NCBI GenBank assembly: GCA_031376425.1
Contig: JANMDR010000090.1
Coordinates: 1 to 19,203, forward strand
From: JANMDR01 sp031376425
GTDB taxonomy: Bacteria > Pseudomonadota > Gammaproteobacteria > Burkholderiales > Usitatibacteraceae
DNA length: 19,203 bases
Direction of reading: 5' to 3'
The translations under genes and the position numbers were made by a program. Positions 1 to 6,128 of this stretch are shown here, piece after piece; the first letter of the stretch is position 1; every line of letters begins with the position of its first letter. Below the pieces are notes generated by a model, which was given only the letters and a program-made list of their open reading frames with translations, had not been told where the DNA came from and made no database searches.

Positions 1-151
1 CCTCGCATGCAGGTAATACTAGCAAATGCTTGGCGCGATCACGGTTGCGTGTGGGCACGGTAATTTGCATGCCGTGCTTTGAAAATTGTTCAGCCAGCGC
101 GCGACCAATAAAACCTGAGCCGCCTAAAATAAGTACCCGTTCTAGTTGCAT
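1..151 (-). CDS. NAD(P)-binding epimerase/NDUFA9-like protein, N-terminal part, cut by window edge
   Basis: Only the first 50 codons are inside the window. They show a Rossmann-fold N-terminus: a hydrophobic first strand (RVLILGGSGFIGRAL), with the glycine pattern GGSGFIG that binds the dinucleotide in extended/atypical short-chain dehydrogenases such as complex I NDUFA9-like and NmrA-like proteins. A second strand ending in TVPTRNRDRAK fits preference for an NADP phosphate, which is an inference from the arginines. The ATG at 151 has AGAGG about 9 bases upstream. The gene lies 11 bp downstream of slt on the same strand, so it is probably the last visible member of that operon. In betaproteobacteria an NDUFA9-like gene commonly follows a lytic transglycosylase gene, which supports the call. 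Substrate cannot be judged from this fragment. Confidence 0.8.
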   Translation of the reverse strand, partial: MQLERVLILGGSGFIGRALAEQFSKHGMQITVPTRNRDRAKHLLVLPACE

Positions 152-162
152 ATGGATAGCCT

Positions 163-2226
163 CTATTTTAAGGCGACGGCAGTGGGTGTTGCTACTTCAG
201 ACAATGCCGAAGCACCAGCACCCATGCGCCCAGGCACCGTGCCCACCATGCGCTTCATACTCAATACAGTTGATGCGCCGTTTGCACTTTGCGCAAAGCG
301 ATTGGCATAAAACCATTGATTAGCAAACACTTTTTTAACGTAATCACGCGTTTCATTAAACGGAATACTTTCCGCATAAATTGCGCCTTCCATCGGTGAT
401 TCGCCACGCCAACGTCGTGCACGTCCTGGCCCCGCATTGTATGCAGCGGTCGCCAAAATAGGATGGCCTAAATCATCAAGCACATGGCGCAAATAAAAAA
501 TGCCCAAATTTAAATTAACATCTACATCCATGGTGCGTGCCAAGGAGAAGTTAGGAATCGCTGCCTGTTTAGCAGCCCATGTGGCCGTGGCGGGCATAAG
601 CTGCATTAATCCCATTGCACCCACCCGCGATTTTACTTCTTGCATAAAGCGGCTTTCTTGGCGAATCAAGCCATACACCCACGCTTCTTCCATACTGTAT
701 TTTTTAGCTAAAGATTGCAGTAGCGTTCGATGCGGGGTCGGGAAGCGTTGTGAAAAATTATGCACTACGGTGCTGCGCTCGGCAGCTGCAATGGCACGAT
801 CTGGCGCTTGCATTGCTTCTGCATATTCTGCCGCCGCATGAATTTCCGCATCGCTCAAGCCACGCATGGCAAACGCCCATTCGCGCAGCGCCTCGGGCTT
901 GTAATCCCAATAATAAAGTTGCAAGGCACGCTGCACATTTGTACGCGCAGCGATCGCATCAATCTCGGCCTTGGTAGGCGTTTGCGTATTCCACGCTGGG
1001 CTGGGCATACCGCCAACTTGTTCAGCAGAAAGTAAACCGTAGAAATTATTTTCTTTGGCCAAAGCCTCAAATAATGGCTGTGCTTTAGCCGCTTGATTTT
1101 GCGCTAAGTAAACCCGTGCCTGCCAGTAGCGCCATGCGCCTTCACGAGCCTCAACTTCACTCATCGCCTCAATGCCAGCTTGCACCCCCTCCCAATCCAA
1201 AGCACGCAAACTTGCTCGCACCTTCCATGCAGCCTGAGTATCGCTTAAGTCGGCCGTTTTAGCGCGCTTGAAAAATCCCACTGCGCGTGGATCGTGCTGC
1301 ATGGCGGCGGCCAAACCTAAATCTGCCCAGCCGTGGGCGCTATCGGCATCGCTAAATTGCGCCGCCGCTTTGGTCATCCACACAATGGCGGGTTCAAGCT
1401 TAGCGCGGCCTTGACGTTGCAGCGCATACATGACGGCTGCAACTTGTTCGGGTGCAGTAATTTGGCCTTTTTGCTGCGCCAAAAACGCTCCAGCATCGCG
1501 CATAGCACCATCAAGCTGACGACTAAAGCGTTCAGCTTGGGCATCCGTTTTTAACAGCGCTGCGGATTTACGCGCGTCGCTCGTCGCATTATTATCGAGT
1601 AATGCGTGCACGCGCTGCCAAACTTCTTTTTGGCTTGGAAATGCAGCGCCACTCCTAGCAAGCATTTTTGTAGTCGCGTAACATGCATCCGCACCTACTT
1701 TTTCGCTTCCCCACCATGCTTTTACATCGGCCATCATGCTGCGATCTTGGGGGTTGAGCAATAATTTACGCTGCCAATTTAGGCAGCTTACTTCCGTATC
1801 TTCCTGCAGCAATCGCGGTAATTCGTCAGCAAATTGTTGCCATGCCCCTTGACGACCCAACAAGCGCAATTGATCGCGACGCAATAGATCACTGAGTGGT
1901 GAGTCCGGAAAACGTTGGGTAAATTTTTTGATTTGCCCACTAGTATCTTGTGCGAATGCAGCGCTTTGGGTGAGGCTGGCATTAAGCCACCAGTACTGCA
2001 CATAGCTTTCGAGCAAGTGCCCGGCAAACTTTGCCCGCAAATTGCTTAAGGTGGTCAAATCTTGCTTTTGAAACGCCGTGTAGGCTGTTTGAAAATCAAG
2101 TTGTAATTGCGTTTGCGATAGTGCATCTTTAGGCTTTACGGGAGCAGCCAACACCGTGCCTGCACCAAGCGCCATTGCGAGTACTGCAGATGCCAGTTGA
2201 GTAAAAAAAATCTTACGCGCATTCAT
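163..2226 (-). CDS. slt: Soluble lytic murein transglycosylase (Slt family)
   Basis: A 687-residue exported enzyme that cleaves the MurNAc-GlcNAc bond of peptidoglycan and leaves 1,6-anhydro-MurNAc ends. The N-terminus is a signal peptide (basic MNARK, hydrophobic core, probable cleavage after VLA). A long alpha-helical region to about residue 510 matches the superhelical ring of Slt70-like enzymes. The SLT catalytic domain follows: YGLIRQESRF holds the probable catalytic Glu524, then GAMGLMQLMPAT and AYNAGPGR near residue 597. Length is close to the family norm. I chose the ATG at 2226 because the signal peptide begins there and AAGAG lies upstream; an in-frame ATG at 2265 would overlap the preceding acyltransferase gene and add 13 polar residues before the signal peptide. 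It sits between an acyltransferase gene and an oxidoreductase gene, all co-directional. Confidence 0.95.
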   Translation of the reverse strand: MNARKIFFTQLASAVLAMALGAGTVLAAPVKPKDALSQTQLQLDFQTAYTAFQKQDLTTLSNLRAKFAGHLLESYVQYWWLNASLTQSAAFAQDTSGQIKKFTQRFPDSPLSDLLRRDQLRLLGRQGAWQQFADELPRLLQEDTEVSCLNWQRKLLLNPQDRSMMADVKAWWGSEKVGADACYATTKMLARSGAAFPSQKEVWQRVHALLDNNATSDARKSAALLKTDAQAERFSRQLDGAMRDAGAFLAQQKGQITAPEQVAAVMYALQRQGRAKLEPAIVWMTKAAAQFSDADSAHGWADLGLAAAMQHDPRAVGFFKRAKTADLSDTQAAWKVRASLRALDWEGVQAGIEAMSEVEAREGAWRYWQARVYLAQNQAAKAQPLFEALAKENNFYGLLSAEQVGGMPSPAWNTQTPTKAEIDAIAARTNVQRALQLYYWDYKPEALREWAFAMRGLSDAEIHAAAEYAEAMQAPDRAIAAAERSTVVHNFSQRFPTPHRTLLQSLAKKYSMEEAWVYGLIRQESRFMQEVKSRVGAMGLMQLMPATATWAAKQAAIPNFSLARTMDVDVNLNLGIFYLRHVLDDLGHPILATAAYNAGPGRARRWRGESPMEGAIYAESIPFNETRDYVKKVFANQWFYANRFAQSANGASTVLSMKRMVGTVPGRMGAGASALSEVATPTAVALK

Positions 2227-2252
2227 ATTGATTGCTCTTTTAGGTGAACCTA

Positions 2253-2987
2253 CTAGTGCTGCCATTGTTTACGATATTTACCCTGAATGGGGCGATAAAA
2301 AGTAACCATTTGTTCTAAATCAAATGCCACCTGCTCAGGTGCTGCCCCAGATGGAATATAGGTTTGATCAAACGCAATAAGCCTTTGTTCATAATCAAAG
2401 TATCCGAGCACAATTGGCACATTAGCCTGTCGTGCCACATGCAAAAAACCGGAGCGAAAGCCCGCCGTTAGGGTACGTGTGCCTTCTGGCGATAGCGCAT
2501 AGATTAATTTATCACGTGCCGCAAACTCATTAACTAAGGCACCTACCAAACCATTGGCTGCGCGCCGATCAACTGGAATGCCGCCGATAGCTTTTAACCA
2601 AACCGAAAATGGCCAAAAAAATAAACTGTGCTTGCCAGCAAATGTAAGTCTTAAATCCAAAGCCCACATTACCATAACCCCAATAGGAAAATCCCAATTC
2701 GTCGTATGCGGTGCAATGGAAATCACCATCTTGGGGCAATCAGGCAATTCACCCGCGACCCGCCATCCGATTATTTTCATGGCCGTGCGGCCGATAAACT
2801 TGCACACCACGCGATTCCCACGCGGCAATTGTGCTGGATATTTAAAATCAGCAGCCGTGTAAATCGGTAACTGCCGCGCGGCAGGACACAACGGCGCCAG
2901 TGTTGATGCTTGGGGAGGCTTAAGTGGCAATACATCTGCCTTATCAGGCAAAACTGGATTGGCATTGGTTTGCACTATTTTAGCCAT
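2253..2987 (-). CDS. PlsC-type lysophospholipid/glycerol acyltransferase family protein
   Basis: A 244-residue member of the 1-acylglycerol-3-phosphate acyltransferase superfamily, which moves acyl chains onto lysolipids or other acceptors at the inner membrane. Visible motifs are the catalytic HX4D (His94-Thr-Thr-Asn-Trp-Asp99), GGIPVDR around residues 135-141 (motif II-like) and SPEGTR at 166-171 (motif III), in the expected order. A stretch around residues 58-77 is moderately hydrophobic and may be a membrane contact. The first ~55 residues are polar/Pro-rich and poorly characterised. The ATG at 2987 is preferred; a TTG two codons upstream (2993) is also possible, and neither has a strong Shine-Dalgarno sequence, in line with translation coupled to the gene ending at 3001. 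The true acceptor (LPA, ornithine lipid or another) cannot be told from sequence alone. It precedes slt by 26 bp, which suggests an envelope operon. Confidence 0.85.
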   Translation of the reverse strand: MAKIVQTNANPVLPDKADVLPLKPPQASTLAPLCPAARQLPIYTAADFKYPAQLPRGNRVVCKFIGRTAMKIIGWRVAGELPDCPKMVISIAPHTTNWDFPIGVMVMWALDLRLTFAGKHSLFFWPFSVWLKAIGGIPVDRRAANGLVGALVNEFAARDKLIYALSPEGTRTLTAGFRSGFLHVARQANVPIVLGYFDYEQRLIAFDQTYIPSGAAPEQVAFDLEQMVTFYRPIQGKYRKQWQH

Positions 2988-3000
2988 TCGCAATGCGTAA

Positions 3001-3252
3001 TTAAATTTTGTTTTGTTTCATCGCCTGCAGCGCTTCTTGCAGGGTATCTTCAGAAAGCGCATTCACGCTAGCGGCAACCGCTTCAGCCAAAGGAATGGCT
3101 GACATGGGGAGCTTAGCGATATTGGTGCTTTCCACTAACTTTGCAGCAGCGCCAGCCACGCGCAATAAATGGATTCGGTCGGCCATTAAAAGTTCAATTT
3201 GACTACGCAACATTGAAGCATCGGCAGTAGTATGGGGTATAGGTTTTTGCAT
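3001..3252 (-). CDS. Small conserved-looking hypothetical protein, 83 aa
   Basis: I do not recognise this protein. It encodes 83 residues, largely alpha-helical by composition: Ala/Leu/Glu-rich, with the run SQIELLMADRIHLLRVAGAA followed by LAEAVAASVNALSEDTLQEAL. It has no signal peptide and no obvious membrane segment or cysteine. It ends 13 bp before the acyltransferase start on the same strand, so it is probably the first gene of the 3252-to-1 operon. A weak GAGTG lies upstream of the ATG. The tight spacing and protein-like composition favour a real gene. A helical adaptor or a regulatory small protein would be possible, but that is a guess. Confidence 0.65.
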   Translation of the reverse strand: MQKPIPHTTADASMLRSQIELLMADRIHLLRVAGAAAKLVESTNIAKLPMSAIPLAEAVAASVNALSEDTLQEALQAMKQNKI

Positions 3253-3455
3253 TTTAGAGCACTCATTTTTGTGTGGTTAGACAATGAGTATTATGCAACG
3301 GCTTCGGGCTGCGTGCGCTAAGATAAATTTCTTGCAAGCAGCGCCCTCATTTTAAGCGATAAATTGCCACGAAGGATTTCGATATAGTCCTCCACACCAT
3401 GCCAGCAATTCAGTAGTAAACACTTTAAACTAGGGTATCTCCAGCCATTTTCATA

Positions 3456-3475
3456 TAAAAAACTGGTGTTTTTTA
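3456..3475 (-). terminator. AT-rich palindrome at the end of the aquaporin gene, possible weak terminator
   Basis: The sequence TAAAAAAC-TGGT-GTTTTTTA is a perfect 8-bp inverted repeat with a 4-base loop; the stop codon of the aquaporin gene lies in its right arm. The stem is nearly all A-T, so it is a weak hairpin. The rest of the 3253-3472 gap holds no convincing gene, only an imperfect GC-richer dyad near 3306-3350 (GGGCTGC against GCAGCGCCC). Confidence 0.35.
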
Positions 3476-4168
3476 AGGCTTTTCTACGTTGAACCAATGC
3501 ACAAGCAACACGGCGAGCAATGCGCCTACACATTGCGCTGCAATGAAACCTAAAATGTCTGCAGCAACAATACCCGCAAAAGTATTACTAAAAGCACGCG
3601 CAATCGTGACCGCTGGATTGGCAAATGAGGTAGATGCCGTAAACCAGTATGCGGCGGTGATATAGGCAGCCACCATCGCTGGCACGGAGGAAGCTGCCGT
3701 TTTACTGCCTTGTTGAATGACTAATATCAAGCCGAAGGTAGCCACCAGCTCACTAAACCTTTCCGCCCCGCTACTCCGTTGGTGTGCTGAAAGTTGCAAC
3801 ATTGGCAATTCAAACATAAGATGGGTCGTCCACACGCCAGCAATAGCGCCGACGGATTGAACTAGTACATACACTAGCGAATCGATGGCTGAAAGTTGCT
3901 TTGCTTGCCAAGCAACAATACTCACAATCGGGTTAAAATGCGCCCCCGACACGGGACCAAATACGCAAATTAACGCATACAAACCACAGCCCGTGGCGAT
4001 TGCGTTTGCCAGTAACGCCAACGCCACTGCACCTGGCACTGCGGGCGTACTTAACGCACCACTCAGGCGTTCCGCCATGATGCCCGACCCCACAATAATG
4101 CAGAGTAGCAACGCGGTACCTAAAGCCTCCGCCACATAACGACGCGCCGGTGAATACCGCAGAATCAC
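3473..4168 (-). CDS. aqpS: MIP/aquaporin-family channel, arsenic-linked (AqpS-like)
   Basis: A 231-residue membrane channel of the major intrinsic protein family with about six hydrophobic segments. The first half-helix motif is Asn79-Pro80-Ile81 (GAHFNPIVS) instead of the usual NPA; the second is canonical Asn184-Pro185-Ala186, followed by VTIAR with the selectivity-filter arginine at 190. It is the last gene of the ars operon, and its GTG start overlaps the arsC stop as GTGA, which implies translational coupling. In Sinorhizobium meliloti AqpS takes the place of the ArsB pump and lets As(III) made by ArsC leave the cell down its gradient; the context here suggests the same job. The specific substrate is inferred from neighbours, not from residues. 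The family assignment is secure; the symbol is by analogy. Confidence 0.88.
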   Translation of the reverse strand: MILRYSPARRYVAEALGTALLLCIIVGSGIMAERLSGALSTPAVPGAVALALLANAIATGCGLYALICVFGPVSGAHFNPIVSIVAWQAKQLSAIDSLVYVLVQSVGAIAGVWTTHLMFELPMLQLSAHQRSSGAERFSELVATFGLILVIQQGSKTAASSVPAMVAAYITAAYWFTASTSFANPAVTIARAFSNTFAGIVAADILGFIAAQCVGALLAVLLVHWFNVEKP

Positions 4169-4680
4169 GACGCAGCTGGAATTGGCATTTTTTTTCCAAG
4201 CGCGGTTAAGCGCGCGCCCAAATCTGGCGCACTAAGCTCAGCGTCAGTTAAAGCCAATAAATGCGCTATCTGCGCTTTGATGGCAGCAAATGTTTTACTG
4301 AATGCGGCACGTCGCAACGCATCTGTGTCACCCTGGGTGGATGGGTCGGCAAAACCCCAGTGTGCTGTGGCTGGATGCCCCAACCAAATTGGGCAAACTT
4401 CGTTCGCCGCAGCGTCGCACACGGTGATGATGATATGCATCAATGGTGCATCGGGCGCTACAAACTCATCCCAAGACTTGCTGCGAATATTAGCCAATGG
4501 ATAGCCTATCGCCAGCGCTTGCTCAAGGGCGAAAGGATTGGGTTTGCCACTGGGAAAACTGCCAGCGCTAAAACCCTTGAATCGACCTTCACCAAACATG
4601 GTGACAATCGCTTCTGCCATCACAGACCGTGCAGAATTATGGGTACATAAAAACAGCACATTGAATACTTGCTTAGCCAT
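4165..4680 (-). CDS. arsC: Arsenate reductase ArsC, low-molecular-weight phosphatase type
   Basis: A 171-residue cytoplasmic enzyme that reduces arsenate to arsenite. The N-terminus has the phosphatase loop CX5R as Cys12-THNSA-Arg18, preceded by the hydrophobic strand FNVLFL. Two further cysteines, Cys88 (ITVCDAAANEVC) and Cys96, fit the thioredoxin-linked disulfide relay of this class, and ADPS at 111-114 matches the general-acid loop. I chose the ATG at 4680, which overlaps the arsI end by 8 bp and has CAGG about 10 bases upstream; an ATG at 4695 has no Shine-Dalgarno sequence and adds MQVVA. It lies between arsI and the aquaporin, so its As(III) product would go to the channel. The roughly 30-residue C-terminal tail is a little longer than in the shortest homologues. 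Confidence 0.93.
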   Translation of the reverse strand: MAKQVFNVLFLCTHNSARSVMAEAIVTMFGEGRFKGFSAGSFPSGKPNPFALEQALAIGYPLANIRSKSWDEFVAPDAPLMHIIITVCDAAANEVCPIWLGHPATAHWGFADPSTQGDTDALRRAAFSKTFAAIKAQIAHLLALTDAELSAPDLGARLTALGKKMPIPAAS

Positions 4681-5197
4681 TGCAACAACCTGCATTCATC
4701 GGTTTTGCGGCGATCTTAGGCATAGCCACAGTCACAGGTTTAGGGGCACAACAAGCATCCGTTTTTACAGCAAATGTTGCCGTTGTTACGTTCAATTCCC
4801 CTTCGGCTGTTAGTTCGGTAGCACCATTAAAAAACGGCACACTACCAAGGGAATGAAAACTTTCCCAAGCAATGCCAGACGGGTCTTGAACCCAATATTT
4901 ATCGGATTTTGTATAGCAGCAATTTGCCCCTACTTCAGCGACAATAGCGTTATCAGCCGCCTGCAAGCGGCTATGGATTTCGGCGAGTTCTTCAGCCGAT
5001 TCTGCCTGCATACCCAAGTGATTAACGCCTGTAGCCGCACCACGTGCCGAAATGGCAAAATTTACACGTGGGTCCTCAAGCATCCATTTAGCATAATCGG
5101 TCTTTTGTATTGTGGGTGGCGCACCAAACATGGCGGCATAAAACTGAATACTTTGGTCGAGATTTGCAACACCAACGTGAACGTGAAAGCGCTTCAT
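4673..5197 (-). CDS. arsI: ArsI/CadI-family metalloenzyme (C-As lyase, glyoxalase fold)
   Basis: A 174-residue vicinal-oxygen-chelate (glyoxalase/dioxygenase fold) protein. In the ArsI family it is an Fe(II)-dependent lyase that breaks the carbon-arsenic bond of trivalent methylarsenicals to give As(III). Candidate metal ligands are His5 or His7 (FHVHVGV), His60 (GVNHLGM) and Glu112 (AWESFH), spaced as in ArsI. The arsenic-binding vicinal pair is Cys93-Cys94 (GANCCYTKSD). Two more CC pairs, at 149-150 and 171-172, lie in a low-complexity tail. The ATG at 5197 is supported by GGAGA seven bases upstream; the open frame runs further upstream into arsR but has no support. The older family name CadI (cadmium-induced) means that metal rather than organoarsenic resistance cannot be excluded. 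Confidence 0.9.
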   Translation of the reverse strand: MKRFHVHVGVANLDQSIQFYAAMFGAPPTIQKTDYAKWMLEDPRVNFAISARGAATGVNHLGMQAESAEELAEIHSRLQAADNAIVAEVGANCCYTKSDKYWVQDPSGIAWESFHSLGSVPFFNGATELTAEGELNVTTATFAVKTDACCAPKPVTVAMPKIAAKPMNAGCCNG

Positions 5198-5211
5198 TTT
5201 ATTTCTCCAGT

Positions 5212-5562
5212 TTATTGTATTACGTTGAGTTTCTTCGGCGTACACACGACCCTTGTCGCCACTATCGAGGTACAAGGTGCTCCTTGGCAGCAATTTTCAG
5301 TTAGGTAGGTCAAGACTTGCGATACCGTTGCAAAGTTGGCCGTGTAAATTATCGAACGACCTTTAGGGGTGGCAACGAGCAGATCAGCGTTAGTGAGTTC
5401 CTTTAAGTGGAATGATAACGTTGCGTTGGCAAGCCCTAGCGCCTGCGCAATTGCGCCTACCGGCAAACCCTCAGTACCTGCTTGTACCAGCAGGCGGAAG
5501 ATGGCTAGACGAGACTCCTGCGCGAGAGCGCCTAGCGCCTGTATGATTTTTTTTGTTTCCAT
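5212..5562 (-). CDS. arsR: ArsR/SmtB-family arsenic-sensing repressor
   Basis: A 116-residue winged-helix repressor at the head of the ars operon. The helix-turn-helix region is about residues 35-60 (VGAIAQALGLANATLSFHLKEL), followed by the wing (VATPKGRSIIY). It lacks the classic CVC motif of the DNA-binding helix; instead Cys91, Cys92 and Cys97 (ENCCQGAPC) near the C-terminus are the probable As(III) site, as in the Acidithiobacillus ferrooxidans type of ArsR. A fourth Cys is near residue 108. As(III) binding should release the operator. The ATG at 5562 is chosen for the conserved METKKIIQALGALAQ start and the GGA five bases upstream. The arsR stop lies 14 bp before arsI, in the same transcript. 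Confidence 0.92.
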   Translation of the reverse strand: METKKIIQALGALAQESRLAIFRLLVQAGTEGLPVGAIAQALGLANATLSFHLKELTNADLLVATPKGRSIIYTANFATVSQVLTYLTENCCQGAPCTSIVATRVVCTPKKLNVIQ

Positions 5563-5598
5563 ATTTCCAATAATATAGAAATAAAAATCGAAACGCAA
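5563..5598 (-). promoter_or_regulatory. Predicted ars promoter and ArsR operator
   Basis: On the minus strand TTGCGT (5593-5598) and TATTAT (5570-5575) are separated by 17 bases, a plausible sigma-70 promoter. An inverted repeat ATTTC-N10-GAAAT (5563-5567 and 5578-5582) straddles the -10 box, where a repressor would block polymerase. The predicted start of transcription falls within a few bases of the arsR ATG, so the mRNA may have almost no leader. Both sites are pattern matches. Confidence 0.45.
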
Positions 5599-5709
5599 GT
5601 CTCTTTTTCAAAAAAAGGCGGTTACCGTCTCTTCGCAGTAGTCGCAATAAAACCGTCATATTGCTTCGCTAAACTTTGTATGTTGCGCTAACTAAACTCA
5701 GGATTAATG

Positions 5710-6027
5710 ATGAAAACACCTCTACAAATCACTGCTTTATCTATGATTTTCTTACTCGTTGGTGGTTGTGCATCAACAAACTTAAGCGTCGGCGGTTTAG
5801 AAACAGAAAAACTCGTACGCTATGACTGCGAAGGTAAAGACTTCAGCGCCCGCGCTGCAGAAGACTTTTCTAGCGTGCGCGTACGTACCCCTGAAGGTTC
5901 GGTAAATCTGGATCGCGCTGAAGGTAACGAATTTAAAGGCGATGGTTGGACACTAAAAACCGCAGGCGGATTAGTGTTGCTGCATAAAGATAAAGTTGTG
6001 GCGCAGAACTGCAAGAAAGAAGCATAA
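5710..6027 (+). CDS. Small lipoprotein, possibly MliC-like (c-type lysozyme inhibitor fold)
   Basis: A 105-residue predicted lipoprotein. The N-terminus is a type II signal peptide with lipobox LVGGC, so the mature protein would begin at the Cys about 20 residues in, and the following Ala-Ser favours export to the outer membrane. The mature part is about 85 residues and beta-rich: YDCEGKDF, SVRVRTPEGSVNL, and GGLVLLHKDKVVAQNC. Two cysteines spaced from start to end could form one disulfide, and the Y-x-C opening and the repeated strands resemble the MliC/PliC lysozyme-inhibitor domain. That match is by eye and is uncertain. AGGA lies 6 bases before the ATG at 5710 but only 3 before an ATG at 5707, hence the chosen start. 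It is transcribed alone and diverges from arsR. Confidence 0.75.
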   Translation: MKTPLQITALSMIFLLVGGCASTNLSVGGLETEKLVRYDCEGKDFSARAAEDFSSVRVRTPEGSVNLDRAEGNEFKGDGWTLKTAGGLVLLHKDKVVAQNCKKEA

Positions 6028-6057
6028 GCGCCGCAACACCTATAGACTCCTCCGTTC

Positions 6058-6103
6058 AATGCCTGTAGATACCCTATCTTAGGATATTTACCGGCATTTT
6101 TTT
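6058..6103 (+). terminator. Rho-independent terminator of the lipoprotein gene
   Basis: AATGCC (6058-6063) pairs with GGCATT (6093-6098). Inside it GTA/TAC, ATA/TAT and CCTA/TAGG continue the stem with single mismatches, and a run of seven T (6097-6103) follows. It lies 30 bp after the stop codon. No clear terminator is seen for the convergent S41 gene in the same gap. Confidence 0.8.
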
Positions 6104-6128
6104 GCGCAATTTTAGTGAGAAAAAACAG

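Noticed and set aside
3318..3533. A 71-codon minus-strand open frame overlapping the aquaporin 3' end
   Set aside because: No SD, overlaps a well-supported gene by 60 bp, and has no protein-family resemblance.
6080..6093. A shared 13-mer AGGATATTTACCG at about 6082 and 17351
   Set aside because: One copy is inside a terminator stem and the other inside rpmA; only two copies and different contexts suggest chance.
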